From assembly GCA_946803715.1 (NCBI GenBank), contig CAMPET010000370.1:31602-53553 (forward strand): a DNA stretch of 21,952 nt, read 5' to 3'. Position 1 is the first letter of the stretch; every line of letters starts with the position of its first letter. The notes under the pieces are model-generated. The model saw only the letters and a program-made list of their open reading frames with translations. It did not search any database and was not told the DNA's origin. Both the position numbers and the translations under genes were made by a program. Source of the DNA: Beroe ovata. Lineage: Eukaryota; Ctenophora; Nuda; Beroida; Beroidae. Positions 7,945 to 18,808 of the stretch are shown here, piece after piece.

Positions 7945-9837
7945 ATGAAACGATGTCCAATTGATATCAGAAGAAATCCTAAGAGACAATGCAAACAAGC
8001 TATCGCACCTCTCACCCCTATGGGAATGATGAGCAAATTCCCTGAAGAAATATCTCAGGTTTATCAATCACTCACTCAATGCACATTATTCATTTAGTTA
8101 CTGTTCCATCAACACTTTTCGTTTCTTTTCAGCACCTTCTGTCATACATGCCTCTGTCAGCCTTGAGCACTTTGGCCATGTCAAGCAAGGCAATGTGCAG
8201 TTACATAACAGATCTAGCTATTGACAGTCAACTTGTGATTAGACCCATCAATAACTGGATAGCAACAAAAAACTTTGTCAAAATCAAAACCCGCTTTGTT
8301 GAGATTGGGATGTTGTTTCGTGCAATAACTGCTCTTTCAGACACTACCAGCAAACTGAACAACATTGAGGTGTTCTTGTATGAATTAGAGGAAACTTACC
8401 ATAAAATATGTGAAGATATCAGCCTAGGATTTGCTTATGATTGTATTGGGCTGTTCCTTTACAAGTTCATTGCAAACTGGGACGATGATGCTCTTGTCCG
8501 TACATTTGAACTGATAAACAGATTGTCAAGACTGAAGGAACGTATAGACAAGGTTCTGGTGTACCCTAAACATGGAACATTCAAAAACTTCGAGCGAGAT
8601 GTACGGCAGTTTATCCAAGAAATATTTCTGAAGAAAGCTATATCACCCGATCAGAGGAGTCTCTGGCTTTCTCTAGTGATGGACATGTATCCTGATCATC
8701 AGTGCCGCCTCCTTTATCTTCTGTATGGTCCATTGCATTCTTCTAATGGGAAATGTACTGGCATGATTGATTGGGATATGTTGACACACTGCTATGGACA
8801 CACATGTCCCTACAGTAATCTACAAGAACTGGCTAATATTGTGTCTCTGATTTTCTCTTCAAAAAGATTCAAATGGACTGATCACTCGATGATTGAGTTC
8901 TTCAACAAACTAGCAAGTATGAATGTCGAATTAGTAGGAATTAATTATTGTTCGAATTGTCTTTCACTGTGATTGATGATGACATGAACAAGTTTACGAT
9001 GTCTCAATGTGACAGGGACACCAGAACCATGGTGTTTGGAGAATAATGCGAAGCTGATGTTCATGCTGGGACACACAATGAGTGTTAAAATCCTGCAAGC
9101 TAAACTCTTATCAGAAAAGAATGCTGAGTTCAGTCACATAGCATATCACCTTGCACAGGTTTGAAGTTGAATTTTCCTAGTTTCAAAATGACTAACCAGT
9201 TACCATATCAAGTCCTACACATTCGTCATTCACTACACATTCGTCATTCGTATTGACTGATTCCATGCATCATCTTGAATCAAGATTCCAAAATCCATCC
9301 TCTTTACCCCAGGTATCCGCCCAAAATTCTCCAGAAGGTTCCCCGGATTCCATGCTGTGGTTTGTGAGGGTCATATCAGACTCAATTAAGATCCTCCCCT
9401 CTCCCTCACGGCGGTCTCATACTATCAGGGAACTATTTAGAGCATGGAAAGACAATGTCACAGCCCTGGCAGATGAGCTGGATGAACCAATGATTGACCA
9501 GGGTAGGTATTTGCCGTGGATTATAGATGATTTGTTTCTTTGCAATCCACTTTATCCGTTGAATGTTGATACAGCTTCGAAAAACCCATACAATTCCTAT
9601 CTGTTATTTGTAGTAGTAGGTACCTAATGTCGTATTAATTGAGACCAGAGACACTGAAACTAACTTCCGATTCCCAACTAATCTCGCGATTTCTCAGAAG
9701 ATATAAGGGAAGACATCAGGGTTGCAGTGATGAATCTTGCATCAGTGAGCGAGCTTCTAATGGATAAGATGTTTAATGAAACTGAATTTAACTGCTTTGT
9801 TCTTAACCAACCCCCCGTCACACAAAATGAGGAATAA
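7945..9837 (+). CDS. FBXO47: F-box only protein 47 (FBXO47) orthologue
   Basis: Exons 7945-8058, 8133-8916, 9016-9158, 9313-9502 and 9698-9837 join in phase to encode 456 aa, close to the roughly 450 aa of vertebrate FBXO47. The ATG at 7945 follows an in-frame stop at 7924-7926. The N-terminus is basic. The F-box lies at about residues 31-70 (FPEEISQHLLSYMPLSALST). Family landmarks by recall are CRLLYLLYGP, LVRTFELINRLSRL and PWCLENNAKL, the last spanning the exon 2/3 junction and matching the vertebrate LLENNARL region without gaps. F-box proteins recruit substrates to SCF ubiquitin ligases through SKP1. FBXO47 is known to act in meiotic germ cells (mouse telomere protection and synapsis; worm PROM-1 is related). 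The donors after exons 1 and 3 (GTTTAT, GTTTGA) are weak, and the alternative exon 2 read-through ends at 8970-8972. Confidence 0.9.
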
Positions 9838-10718
9838 TGGAGTCTTTATTGAGTACCAGATTTAAACAGGCTTTTAACTGGTTGACTAAAGATGTACTTT
9901 TTTCTGAATGTTGCTGTCGTCTTGACAGGGACATTTTGTTTGTTTGTTTTGATAGAATGATTCACTTGGGTATTATCCGTGTTGTAAATACAAACAGTTT
10001 GTAAAATACTATTTGATAAGATGTTTGTACTTTGAATTGTTACTGGTGTAGGTACTTCGGGATTATTAAGTTAAAACACTTTTCTATATTTTGTGATTAC
10101 TGATAATGTGAGAGAGTACATTGCGATTCCTACAATCATTGAAACTGAAAGAAACACAGATTGAACCGTATTATCAATTACACATTTGATTTACAAAATT
10201 GCTTTATTTCAGGGCGTTTCTAAATCAATTTCTGGTAATAAATTCTTGTTTATGTCATATATTATATGGAAGATACACTTTGATGTTTTGATGAATTATC
10301 TTGTTAACATTAGGTAAAGTTTTGTATTTGTTTGTAAAAAGATTAAATTTATGTTTATTTGTAGATGTTTTACATTTAGGTTTATCATGACTGAGATTCA
10401 TTTGTTGGAAAATTTTGCAGTTTCATTGCATTTCACAACAACCTTGCAAATTGTCAGTCAATTAAACTGCTAATCAAACAAGTTGATATATGATAGATCT
10501 GTTCAATTATCAGCTGATCACATATTTAGAGATGACATAAGAGCTACTTGCTAGATATGGTGGCAACAGACTACAGTCAATGACATGGCGGGATGTAAAT
10601 TTGCAGATAAGAATCGAGGAAACTATCAAAATCAGGTTAATATCATAATCAGAAATATGAAGATTTTGAATATTCTAAGGCACCTATCAAATTATAAACG
10701 ATCCACAAAACTATACCA
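9838..10718. other. Probable FBXO47 3' UTR and AT-rich spacer
   Basis: An AT-rich stretch without a protein-like frame. It follows the FBXO47 stop directly and contains the AATAAA at 10237. I see no repeats. Confidence 0.4.
10237..10242 (+). terminator. Candidate polyadenylation signal for FBXO47
   Basis: AATAAA lies 400 bp after the stop codon and is followed by a T/G-rich stretch (TTCTTGTTTATG). It is the first canonical hexamer I found on this strand after the gene. Confidence 0.35.
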
Positions 10719-11380
10719 TTAAAGCTGCTGGTTTATTTCAGATCGTGAAGATACCATGGTCGTCTTATGATTATAGTATGATGGCGTCAGTGATATGTGA
10801 CCTGTGACACCGCACGATCCCACTTGAGGAATCGGAGGGCTGAATTTGGCTGTAGAGGTGACTAAAGTACTGAACATTGTGACAAAATGACACAAATTAG
10901 CGCATATTCTCATTTGCGCGCGTAGCGCGCGAGTGTCTTTTACTGAACAAACCACTTTTGGCAAGCACTTACCGTGACAGTAGAGCGTGGCGCGCAGCAT
11001 AGTACGATCGAAGTACGCAGTTCAAACGACGTTTTTGTAATGCAGATATTCGGAACTTACCTTACTAAATTAACTAAAACTTAGTTAATTTCAATCGTTG
11101 CGGAGTGGACAGATTTGTTATCTGTTCACTCGCACAATGGACAGTTAACAGTGTAAAACCCGCCAACCGGCAGTTGAATGAAGCGTATGGTTTCCGAGTC
11201 TCAAGGAACTGGTGAACGTGTAGTGTGTTTCTAATTAAAAGTGCGACAGTCCTGACTCTCGATAGAACAATATCGTAAAAACTCTTGAATAACTATTTTC
11301 TGATTAATTACAATGCAATATACCAAAGATGGGCCGCAAATATATTCTGCTACTATGATAATATTTGTCTGTGGGAAGCG
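10719..11380. other. Spacer between convergent genes
   Basis: Holds a GCGCGC/GCGCGC hairpin near 10916-10931, a TTAACTAAAACTTAGTTAA palindrome near 11068-11086, and an imperfect inverted repeat of 12-bp arms with one mismatch (11103-11114 with 11120-11131). The latter recalls the TTATCTGTCC ends of the MITEs but is too short to assign. The right part is probably 3' UTR of the EF-hand gene. Confidence 0.4.
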
Positions 11381-12822
11381 TTATAAGGCGATATGTGTGC
11401 TGCCCTGGGTTAGGAATACACTGAGGAACTCTTTCTTGCTGATTCGACCGTCCATATTCCTATCCAAGTGGTTCATCAGCCTCTCAAACTCCTGTTCACT
11501 GCACCGCTGACCCACACTGAACAGTGACTGTTTGAACTCCTCTCGACTCAGTTGCCCGTTCCCATCAGAGTCAAATGCCCGGAACACTGCCTCGAACTGG
11601 GATTTTGGGGTCACGAACGGTTTGTGTTGTTTTGACATGAGTCTGATGAACTCGCACAGGCTGAGAACTCCGTTATCGTCGATATCGACACTCCCTATCA
11701 TCCCCATCACTTCCTCCTCTGATGGCTTTAATCCTGGGCGGTAACGTGGATTAATTCCTTTCGATCACAATGCCACCATGCCACATAAATAATGGTGCTT
11801 TCGTACTATCATTGAGTTTATCATTGTGAAATTTTGACTAAACAGCAATTTTCAGATCGGTTGTGAAATGTGAGACGGATGAATTGGTCGAGACTCAGTA
11901 ACGAGAGCGACGTCTGCAAATTCTGGGTCAGGTTAGTCGTCCTAACTCCTACAAAATTTGCTAGCATATTAACTTTTCCTTAGACTAACTATATATTCGG
12001 TTCTAAGTAATGATGCAATGGTGAACTTTATGCCATCTTTATGCCATGTTTGTGCTGTGCTGCTGCAGAGTGCACAGTGCACACGTACGCGTACCCTGCA
12101 CTGAGCATTCAAATAGCGTACTCCATCGACGATTGCACCGACTTCAACATAGGTTCATTAATTCTACAGCGGGCACAGACTTGTCTATACTCTGCTCAAT
12201 GCTCATGATATACTAATCCTATGGAAGTCTTTACATCTTTCATAGGGCAGCGTAAAGAGAATTAGGAGTTAGTATTCGCTGTAAACGCGAAACTATTAAT
12301 TTGCTGACGTGAAAGTGGAATTTAGATAGATGGACTATCTCGGGAATGTACGAATATTTACAAAAAATTGTCTTATGTACAATGTGGCGAAGTGAGAATG
12401 ATGTTATACTATACCCAATACTGTACTCTATAATACACGTACCTACTGTATGGAGCAGTAGTTTCAGTTCCAACACAGATATAACCCCATCTCCGTTTAT
12501 GTCATACTTCTTGAAGGCGTTCTCGTATTCTTGTACCTGATCCAAGGTCAGGGTCACGGGAATGAGAGGTCCTGTCCTCTTGAAAATCGTCTGCAGCTGG
12601 GAGTTCTTGTTCTTGTTGTGGTTGCTGTTGCTACCACTGTTGCTATGGTTACTGTTGTTAGGGATGTTGTTGCTGTTGCTCGTCGTGTATATGTGGTTGT
12701 TGTTTATCGTACTGGAATTGCATGACGAAGTTTTGCCGGAGGTTCTACCTATCTTCGATCCACTCTCCACATGAACCTGCGAGTACTGAGATCCATGATG
12801 GGCATTAGCTCTAATAATATTG

Positions 12823-12862
<40 letters not shown>

Positions 12863-13010
12863 NACACAAACACACAGACACATACACACATACACACGGA
12901 GTACACGCGCACACACATACACACACAAACAGACAAATACACAGTTTTACCTGAAGATCATCTGAAATTGAGAAAACTCCTGAGCAAGAACGTTCTTCAT
13001 AAACTTTCAT
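11381..13010 (-). CDS. Four-EF-hand calmodulin-like protein with Asn/Ser-rich N-terminus
   Basis: Exons read from high to low coordinates: 13010-12951, 12785-12443 and 11733-11381, 251 aa. Donors are GTAAAA and GTACGT; phases match and the codon split across the second junction makes Gly. Four canonical calcium loops are visible: DINGDGVISVLE (115-126), DIDDNGVLSLCE (151-162), DSDGNGQLSREE (189-200) and DRNMDGRISKKE (225-236). All have acidic or Asn ligands at positions 1, 3 and 5, Gly at 6 and Glu at 12, so all should bind calcium. Spacing is calmodulin-like. Unlike calmodulin, about 100 residues precede EF1, including an Asn/Ser/His-rich low-complexity run. The second exon acceptor could also be at 12776, removing three residues. 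Further 5' exons are possible, since the start lies near an upstream in-frame stop. Likely a calcium sensor; partner unknown. Confidence 0.85.
11734..12442 (-). other. Second intron of the EF-hand gene
   Basis: The intron is bounded by a GTACGT donor and a CCGCCCAG acceptor on the - strand. Nested palindromes occur near 12065-12105 (GTGCACAGTGCAC, CGTACGCGTAC). No other gene is visible. Confidence 0.6.
12827..12935 (+). repeat. (CA)n microsatellite in first intron of EF-hand gene
   Basis: Pure CA up to an N at 12863, then CA interrupted by CAAA, CAGA and CATA. On the - strand this is a TG tract between the GTAAAA donor and the exon 2 acceptor. Its open frame of Cys/Val codons is an artefact. 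Confidence 0.95.
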
Positions 13011-15947
13011 CTTTGAGCCACATTTGCGTGCCTTGACAAGATGAGAAAACTGTTATCGACCAAAAAAGGAGTCGAAAAGTTTCCTAACTAAAATATCTTT
13101 AAAATCTTGTGGTATTTGGCCATCACAATTATGCAAGTAGCAAATAACGCATCTGCATTGAGCATACATAAAACAACGCCTAACTTAGTAAATGTAACAA
13201 AGCCTCATTTCGGTACAGATTGCAGTACAACTTTATAGGCGCGGAGGCAGTGATCATTATCTATGACGATGGATAGGTAACTTCCTTTTGTCAGAGTGTA
13301 AGGGGGGGGGGCAAGTTTGAAGTTTCGTGGATCTGCATTATTATGAAGGAGTAATGCGCGTGTCGTCATGGAAACGTATGGTAAACACTGTAAACATCTT
13401 CGTCTGCTAAAGTGCTACGAGTCGATTTATTCGAGGAATTTCGAAATTGTCCTATATAATCGGCACGGTAAATGAGAGTGCATACATTATGAAGTGTACG
13501 GGATGGAAATTTCCCAATTATACATTTCCTCAGAGCACGTATAACACTCTGCACTATGATAGCACACTACTTGACTGATACGCACATCTTTATTTCGATA
13601 CATAATATTCTGTATCATGAACACTATACTTTTCAACATCACAAATAAATTCAAGTTCAGGTCTGTAGCTGCCAGCTAGTTCAAACCCTGACAACTTTAT
13701 TCCTTTGATAACAAATTGATAACAGATACTTCTGATTATGAGATATCCTAGGGCAGGAAAAGAGTAGGGAAAACTAGCTAGTGACAAGGGGAAGAGAAAT
13801 GACACAACACATAGATCTTTCTTCGATTGAAAGAGTAAAGCGAGCTTGTGCTTCTCTTCGTGGGAAAGCTGTAGGCATGTTATTAGCCTCTTTTAAAGCA
13901 GATCCTAGGCAGATCTTCCTGCTGCCCATCTCTTATCGATGAATACGTCACTCTATAGCAAGAGTTTTGACGGGACTTCCTCTTCTCATATAATAGATGC
14001 GGTGCGTGTGTGTGTGGGGAAATTTGGTTTGTTTAAGTAACGATTGTCTCTGTATAATGATAGGTAAATGGGATAAAAATAGATGCATTGCGGAAGCTCC
14101 TATATCAAGTGAATCAGAGAATACAGTTTTCAAAAGATCAGTTCAGCTGAATGCATGTTTAATAAAACTTCGGATGCCAAATCGTAAACCAATTATTGTT
14201 TTGTTGCCCACGTACTAAACACATGCAAGAATCGGTCTACAAAGAAGTCCTGCAGATGATTGTGCTGCTGCTGCTTCTCAATCAGCTATAGGCTGCGATA
14301 TATGTACAGAATAAGAATATGACGGACATTTAGCCAGATCAACGAAATAATATACTGCTACTTCTGAGCGTATAACAATATGGTCATAAGATAAATGTTA
14401 TTTGTAACAAAAGAATACCCAGTTATATGACATGACCAGATTGCATATTCCTATCTTTGTTTACCTGGAATAAAGATTTCAGCTTGACCATTTTGATTCT
14501 CGATAGGCATAGATTGCCCCGTCAAGATTGGAAAATGACGGCAGGGGACAGCAGATGTACAAATAAAACAAAAGTTGAGAAGAAAATGGGATATAGGGGA
14601 AAGTGTTTCTCCTTCCTGGCCATAGCGCTCCTGTCTCCCTCGCTCTCAGTCTCACAGTAGTCTCAGGAGATTGTGCCAACTTCATTAGTTCCTACGTGTG
14701 GTTCATTTCTCTGCCACATGTGAAGTGTTGTGGTCTTACGAGATAAGGTAAAGCTGTAATTTCTCGAATATATATATACCTATCGCCTCGGCGATGAATA
14801 TATGCACCATTCATCTCGAGTCCTGATTCCCTGTTGTGGAGACTTATTATCGGGGAGATCCTGGTAACATATATTTGGAAGAGGGAGTGACACGCTTACT
14901 GACAGATTTGTGGTGGTCTGCGATAGATTCCCCAGGGAAGTTAGTCTTATGAGTTATGCTCCTCTTACGATTCCAGAATGCCGACTATGACAGGTGTTAT
15001 AATCACGGCAGTATAATTCACATCTGTCAAATACAGCAGGACATGATCTGACGGTTCACTTGAAATGGACCATGATCAGTTAGGGCCTCTAAATTAGCGT
15101 CCATAACTTAGAGGACTGTTTGCTCGATTACATACTCGCTATCAGCTGTAATATACTCGTGTCTATAATATTCCACATAACTTCCTCTTCTCCTCCCCCT
15201 ATTTATCATAGAGCTCTCCTGTAATGCTGGATAATATACGATGATTTGTTGTTATCATACAACTATCTGACAGTGATATTCGTGCTATAACGATAGTCCC
15301 CCCCCAGTATAGTATTATATGGTAGTAGCTGTAGCAGACGATGGCAATCGCAATGTTCGAGACAGATGTACCGGTTTTGCATCTAGCAACTCTAGATTCT
15401 AGGTATTTATATATAGGTCGGATCTTTCGCAAATGAACAAGAAACGGAAATGATGACCAACCCAGTTTGAGAAATGGGAATTCCCCAAAGCAAATCTTAA
15501 TCGGTTAAATATACCCGGAATCTCAGGAAGGTTATCACGTGGTACGCTTTTGATGATCGCGTCTTATTTCCCAATTTAACAATTTCATAAATACATGCGA
15601 CGATGAAATCCGCGTAATATAGACGGAAAAAACACTTATAACCAGGGAGGCTATCGTTAGATACGGTTCCGGCAAGACTCGTAAACAATCTCGTAAACAA
15701 ACAAATGCGACGCTTAGCTGGCTATATATCCCATGATATCGGTCATATCAATCAAACAATCATGCGAATATTTTATATCCAGATTAGGAGTTTTTGATCG
15801 TTAGGTATGCACTGCAGTGCTCCAGGCTTCGATTGAACTAGAGCATTGGTATGTGGGCTGAAGTGAGCGAACTATAAACTGTTTAGTTAAGGCAAATGAT
15901 TCTAACTCTAGACTCCCCTCTCTCTCTCCCCCTATTTCTCTGTGTAG
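13011..15947. other. Long stretch with no supported gene
   Basis: About 2.9 kb. Several 60-75 codon frames occur on both strands, but none shows a recognisable domain or phase-matched splicing. A poly-G run sits near 13302-13311. ATCGCC/GGCGAT and GATGAAT/ATTCATC small palindromes lie near 14781-14816. I see no RNA gene and no transposon ends. Confidence 0.4.
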
Positions 15948-16001
15948 GCTGTGCTACAGCTGCTGAAGCACATATCGGTATACCATGAAAAGCACTCATG
16001 A
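15948..16001 (+). CDS. Candidate terminal exon, 17 codons
   Basis: A strong polypyrimidine tract (CTCTCTCTCCCCCTATTTCT, then CTGTGTAG) precedes an open stretch encoding AVLQLLKHISVYHEKHS and TGA. Composition is helix-like and the acceptor is among the best in the window. No upstream exon with a matching donor was found on this strand, so it may be chance or the last exon of a gene whose other exons I cannot see. Confidence 0.25.
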   Translation, partial: AVLQLLKHISVYHEKHS

Positions 16002-16091
16002 CCACGCAGTCTCTCTAGCCAGGGGCATTAGTCACGCGCAGTGCGCGCATAGCCATGCTCCACAGCTCACACAATCCATAGCTTGCATTAT

Positions 16092-16178
16092 CTGTGTGTA
16101 TGTGTGTCTGGTTGTGTGGGTGTGTCTGTGTCTGTGTGTGTGTGTGTGTGTGTGTGTTTGTGTGTGTGTTTGTGTGTA
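16092..16178 (+). repeat. (TG)n microsatellite
   Basis: TG dinucleotides with CTG, GGG and TTTG interruptions; the longest pure run is about 16133-16157. Confidence 0.95.
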
Positions 16179-16586
16179 TTTTGACTACTGAGTCTGATTT
16201 ACAGGAATTCCCCCCCTCGCCATGAATATTTACAAATCAGTCTGGGTCTAGCTCCATACGCAGATGATCATAAGCAAAGTATGGTTTATCCCAAGTCTCT
16301 CTCTCTATGTAATTGCCACGGCACTCAGTCGTTGTGTATAATGACAAGGAGTATCTGGTAATCTGTGCTGTTTAGATCTCCGGAAACATGGATACAAACA
16401 GATAATAATATAAAACTCGGGGAGTAACAACAGCAGATAGGAAATATACGGTGTGGGGAGAGGATTTCCCTTTTATTAATATGAGGACCGACCTCATTCC
16501 TCACCCCAGATCACTGAGGATTGATATTGGGTGAGGGTTAACTATGCAGGTTGTAAGTTGACAGGTTGACTGGAGGGTAGGGGGGT
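16179..16586. other. No gene seen
   Basis: Mixed-composition intergenic sequence with short C and G homopolymers (16210-16216, 16577-16583) and no clear repeat or exon. Confidence 0.4.
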
Positions 16587-16877
16587 TTAAAACTTTTTTC
16601 TCAAATACTGAGAAGACCTGGGGCTCAACAACACACTGTCCTTGGCCTTGAGTGCTTCAGCTCTGCTGAGTGCTGTTGTGAGAAGCTGTATCGGATTTAC
16701 GGGTTCTGGAACCAGATTGCCGCGCGTCACAGCGCACTGCGCAGCTGCAGGAATTATGATTAAATTCAATTTGAGGTCCACTGGACTTGAATCATATGGT
16801 TTTGCTTGATCGTCCAGCTCCATAGATTGAGCCGTGCGCGAATGCTGCAGTAGCTCAGAGCTCTCTACTCTCTTCAT
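16587..16877 (-). CDS. Small ORF, 96 aa, hypothetical
   Basis: A single uninterrupted frame from ATG to TAA. The C-terminal third is Ala/Leu/Lys/Ser-rich and protein-like (LLTTALSRAEALKAKDSVLL). No domain, signal peptide or membrane segment is visible. It begins about 45 bp from a solo MITE end at 16921. It may be real or chance. Confidence 0.25.
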   Translation of the reverse strand: MKRVESSELLQHSRTAQSMELDDQAKPYDSSPVDLKLNLIIIPAAAQCAVTRGNLVPEPVNPIQLLTTALSRAEALKAKDSVLLSPRSSQYLRKKF

Positions 16878-16920
16878 CTTGTAATGAGTTTATCTGACAT
16901 TCTGACAAGCAATTATTTCT

Positions 16921-16950
16921 CGTGCGCGCGCAAGAAACAGAGGTCAAATA
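16921..16950 (-). mobile_element. Solo MITE-end fragment
   Basis: GCGCGCAAGAAACAGAGGTC, preceded by CGTGC, matches the terminal motif of the elements at 4121, 5694 and (more distantly) 5597. No partner end is visible nearby. Confidence 0.6.
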
Positions 16951-17024
16951 TTAATAAATCTAACAAGATGTCGCAACGTCACAACTATCATATCCCGCAT
17001 TTGTGATTTGAAAATCGACTTTGG

Positions 17025-17165
17025 TCAAGACAGAGTGGTTATGTGCCTGGCCTGGCGAACACGGTAGAGATCCTTGCTGTACGGCATGTTAGACAAGGAA
17101 TCGAAACCGTGGGGTTCCGTACACTCGTACAGACCACTCCACACTCTGTCACAGAAGTTGATAGC
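17025..17165 (-). CDS. Candidate terminal exon of an unidentified gene
   Basis: On the - strand, an acceptor (GTGATTAG) is followed by 46 open codons and TGA. The peptide has convincing composition: NFCDRVWSGLYECTEPHGFD, then SLSNMPYSKDLYRVRQARHI. I do not recognise the family. The polypyrimidine tract is weak, and a second acceptor (CTGTGACAG, exon from 17145) would also fit. Candidate upstream exons on the same strand are at 17763-18012 and 18809-18886, but the link is unproven. Confidence 0.45.
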   Translation of the reverse strand, partial: AINFCDRVWSGLYECTEPHGFDSLSNMPYSKDLYRVRQARHITTLS

Positions 17166-17218
17166 CTAATCACATTGCACTGACTACTGCTGCTCTCTAC
17201 AGTCTACAATTGCATTGC

Positions 17219-17324
17219 TTGTAGGGTTTTTCCTACCGTCGGCGCCGCCTGCCGCGCAATTGTCATACTCATTCCGCCCGACGGGATGAAGTCCCGCCAG
17301 CAAGGGTAGGGTGAAATCCTACAA
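17219..17324 (+). mobile_element. 106-bp MITE, second copy of the TTGTAGG family
   Basis: The ends TTGTAGGGTTTTTCCTACC and GGTAGGGTGAAATCCTACAA mirror those of the element at 5890-5981. The shared interior includes CCGTCGG and CCCGCCAGCAAGGG. The flanking 8 bases (TGCATTGC and CTCTGGTT) are not a duplication, so this copy is older or rearranged. Confidence 0.82.
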
Positions 17325-17353
17325 CTCTGGTTGAGGTTCAAGACATTGGGATA

Positions 17354-17385
17354 GCGCTGCGCCGACAGTAGGGAGGAACCCTACA
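17354..17385 (-). mobile_element. Solo end of the TTGTAGG MITE family
   Basis: The reverse complement reads TGTAGGGTTCCTCCCTACTG then TCGGCGCAGCGC, matching the left end of the copy at 17219 in opposite orientation only 30 bp away. Confidence 0.7.
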
Positions 17386-17469
17386 TAACAACCACACAGC
17401 GTGATCCAGAATTGGAAAACCTACTTGAGTACTCCTGCAACATGATATCCAATTCCATGACATGACATG

Positions 17470-17715
17470 ATTAGAACTGCTAGCAGTTCTGCTAGCAGTT
17501 CTGCATGACAGAACTGCTAACAGTTGACAGAACTAATCAAATTCTCGACAAGGACAGAACTAATCAAACTAGTCAAACTAATCAAACTAATCAAACTAAT
17601 CAAACAGAACTAATCAAATTCTCGACAAGGACAGAACTAATCAAATTCTCGACAAGGTCAAATTCTCGACAAGGTCTTAATCATTGATTAAGACCTTGTC
17701 GAGAATTTGATCAAA
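17470..17715. repeat. Nested tandem repeats ending in a perfect 25-bp palindrome
   Basis: Begins with overlapping AGAACTGCTAGCAGTTCT palindromes. Then come repeats of ACAGAACTAATCAAATTCTC plus GACAAGG with an inner CTAATCAAA expansion. It ends with arms 17658-17682 and 17686-17710, 25 bp perfect inverted copies separated by ATT. The right arm is an inverted copy of the last tandem unit. Confidence 0.92.
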
Positions 17716-17762
17716 TTTAAATTGCGACCCTAGCGCGAGCAAATTTATTCTCATCTTCACGG

Positions 17763-18012
17763 CTAGCATCTGATAGGCCTAGCAGTACCGTCGCCAGGCA
17801 AGACAGACTTGACACTTGTTTTAATGTGAATTGTGATACCACGTGACACGTCATTTGGATGGCAATCCTGCCTTATTTTCGAGCCCGGTTGATCATTCTT
17901 CGCTCTTCTCTGATAATATGGGGGAATGTATAACCCTTCCTTACAGCAGTTATTGACGACTTGCTCTGTTACATTCACCATCGTCGCCGTCACTGCTTCA
18001 GCTTCCCTGTTT
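17763..18012 (-). CDS. Candidate internal exon, unidentified gene
   Basis: On the - strand a good acceptor (TTTCACCTTAACTTATAG) opens a frame reading NREAEAVTATMVNVTEQVVN then NCCKEGLYIPPYYQRRAKND. Composition suggests real protein, but I recognise no domain. The first base of the exon completes a codon left two-thirds full by the candidate exon at 18809-18886, so the two join in phase. The downstream end is uncertain: GT donors near 17828-17850 and 17783 are possible, and the frame stays open to a stop at 17763. Confidence 0.4.
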
Positions 18013-18808
18013 CTATAAGTTAAGGTGAAATCTATCTAGGAAAATTGGACTTCTATGCCCCTTCATTCTCCTAATATGGTGTATCGATATAGGAAAGCTT
18101 TTTATTTAGATACGCATCAGAGCTTTTGAACGGTCTAAAGTTGTCCCTCTTCGCTCTAATTCTAAAGTTGCCCCTCTTTGAGGCATGATAAGACATTATC
18201 ATTGAAATTAGTGGCTGTTATCGCTCAGTAACGATATTGTCATGAAACAACGGCTTTCATGGAGTACCTACTTTCCATGACAATAGTCCAAATTACAGGG
18301 GNCAGTTTATTCCCATATTCAGTGCGTATAATTCGCACTGATATACCGTTGCTAGGTTCCCCAGACTGTACTGTAATCGTAATAATCCGAACTGAACTTA
18401 GATTCACTAGTTTGAACTAACTATCTATGGTAGGGGTTGGAGGTATGGGGGTTGTAACCACGTGACTATCACATGGGCATGTAAGAGCATAAAGGTCCAT
18501 CGTTTAGTGTGGTGTGAAGTTTCCCAAACACAATAGAGGCAAGTGGTATTGGGGGTAAACAAGAGTTTTCTTGGAACTCAGGGGAACATGGGGCAGAATA
18601 ACAATAGCTCTATTCATCCTATCTAGGTGTAACTCAATGACTTTGCCACGTCAAGTAAATGTTGGTCTTGTCAAGTAAGACGGTGGTCTTGAGGCGGGAA
18701 GGGAATTAGCTCATGGATATCACGACTACAACACCCATACGTGTTGGAGCCCCAGGTGATGTTCGCGGCATCCCTTTGTTACCCGCTCAATTTTGTAACT
18801 TTATCTAC
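18013..18808. other. Mostly unexplained; possible intron on the - strand
   Basis: No convincing ORF. Short direct repeats occur (CTAAAGTTG at 18136 and 18172; GGTCTTGTCAAGTAA and relatives near 18650-18690). An N sits at 18302. Confidence 0.35.

Noticed and set aside
12531-12774. Val/Leu-rich + strand frames resembling a membrane segment
   Set aside because: They are the antisense of the Asn/Ser codon run in the EF-hand gene.
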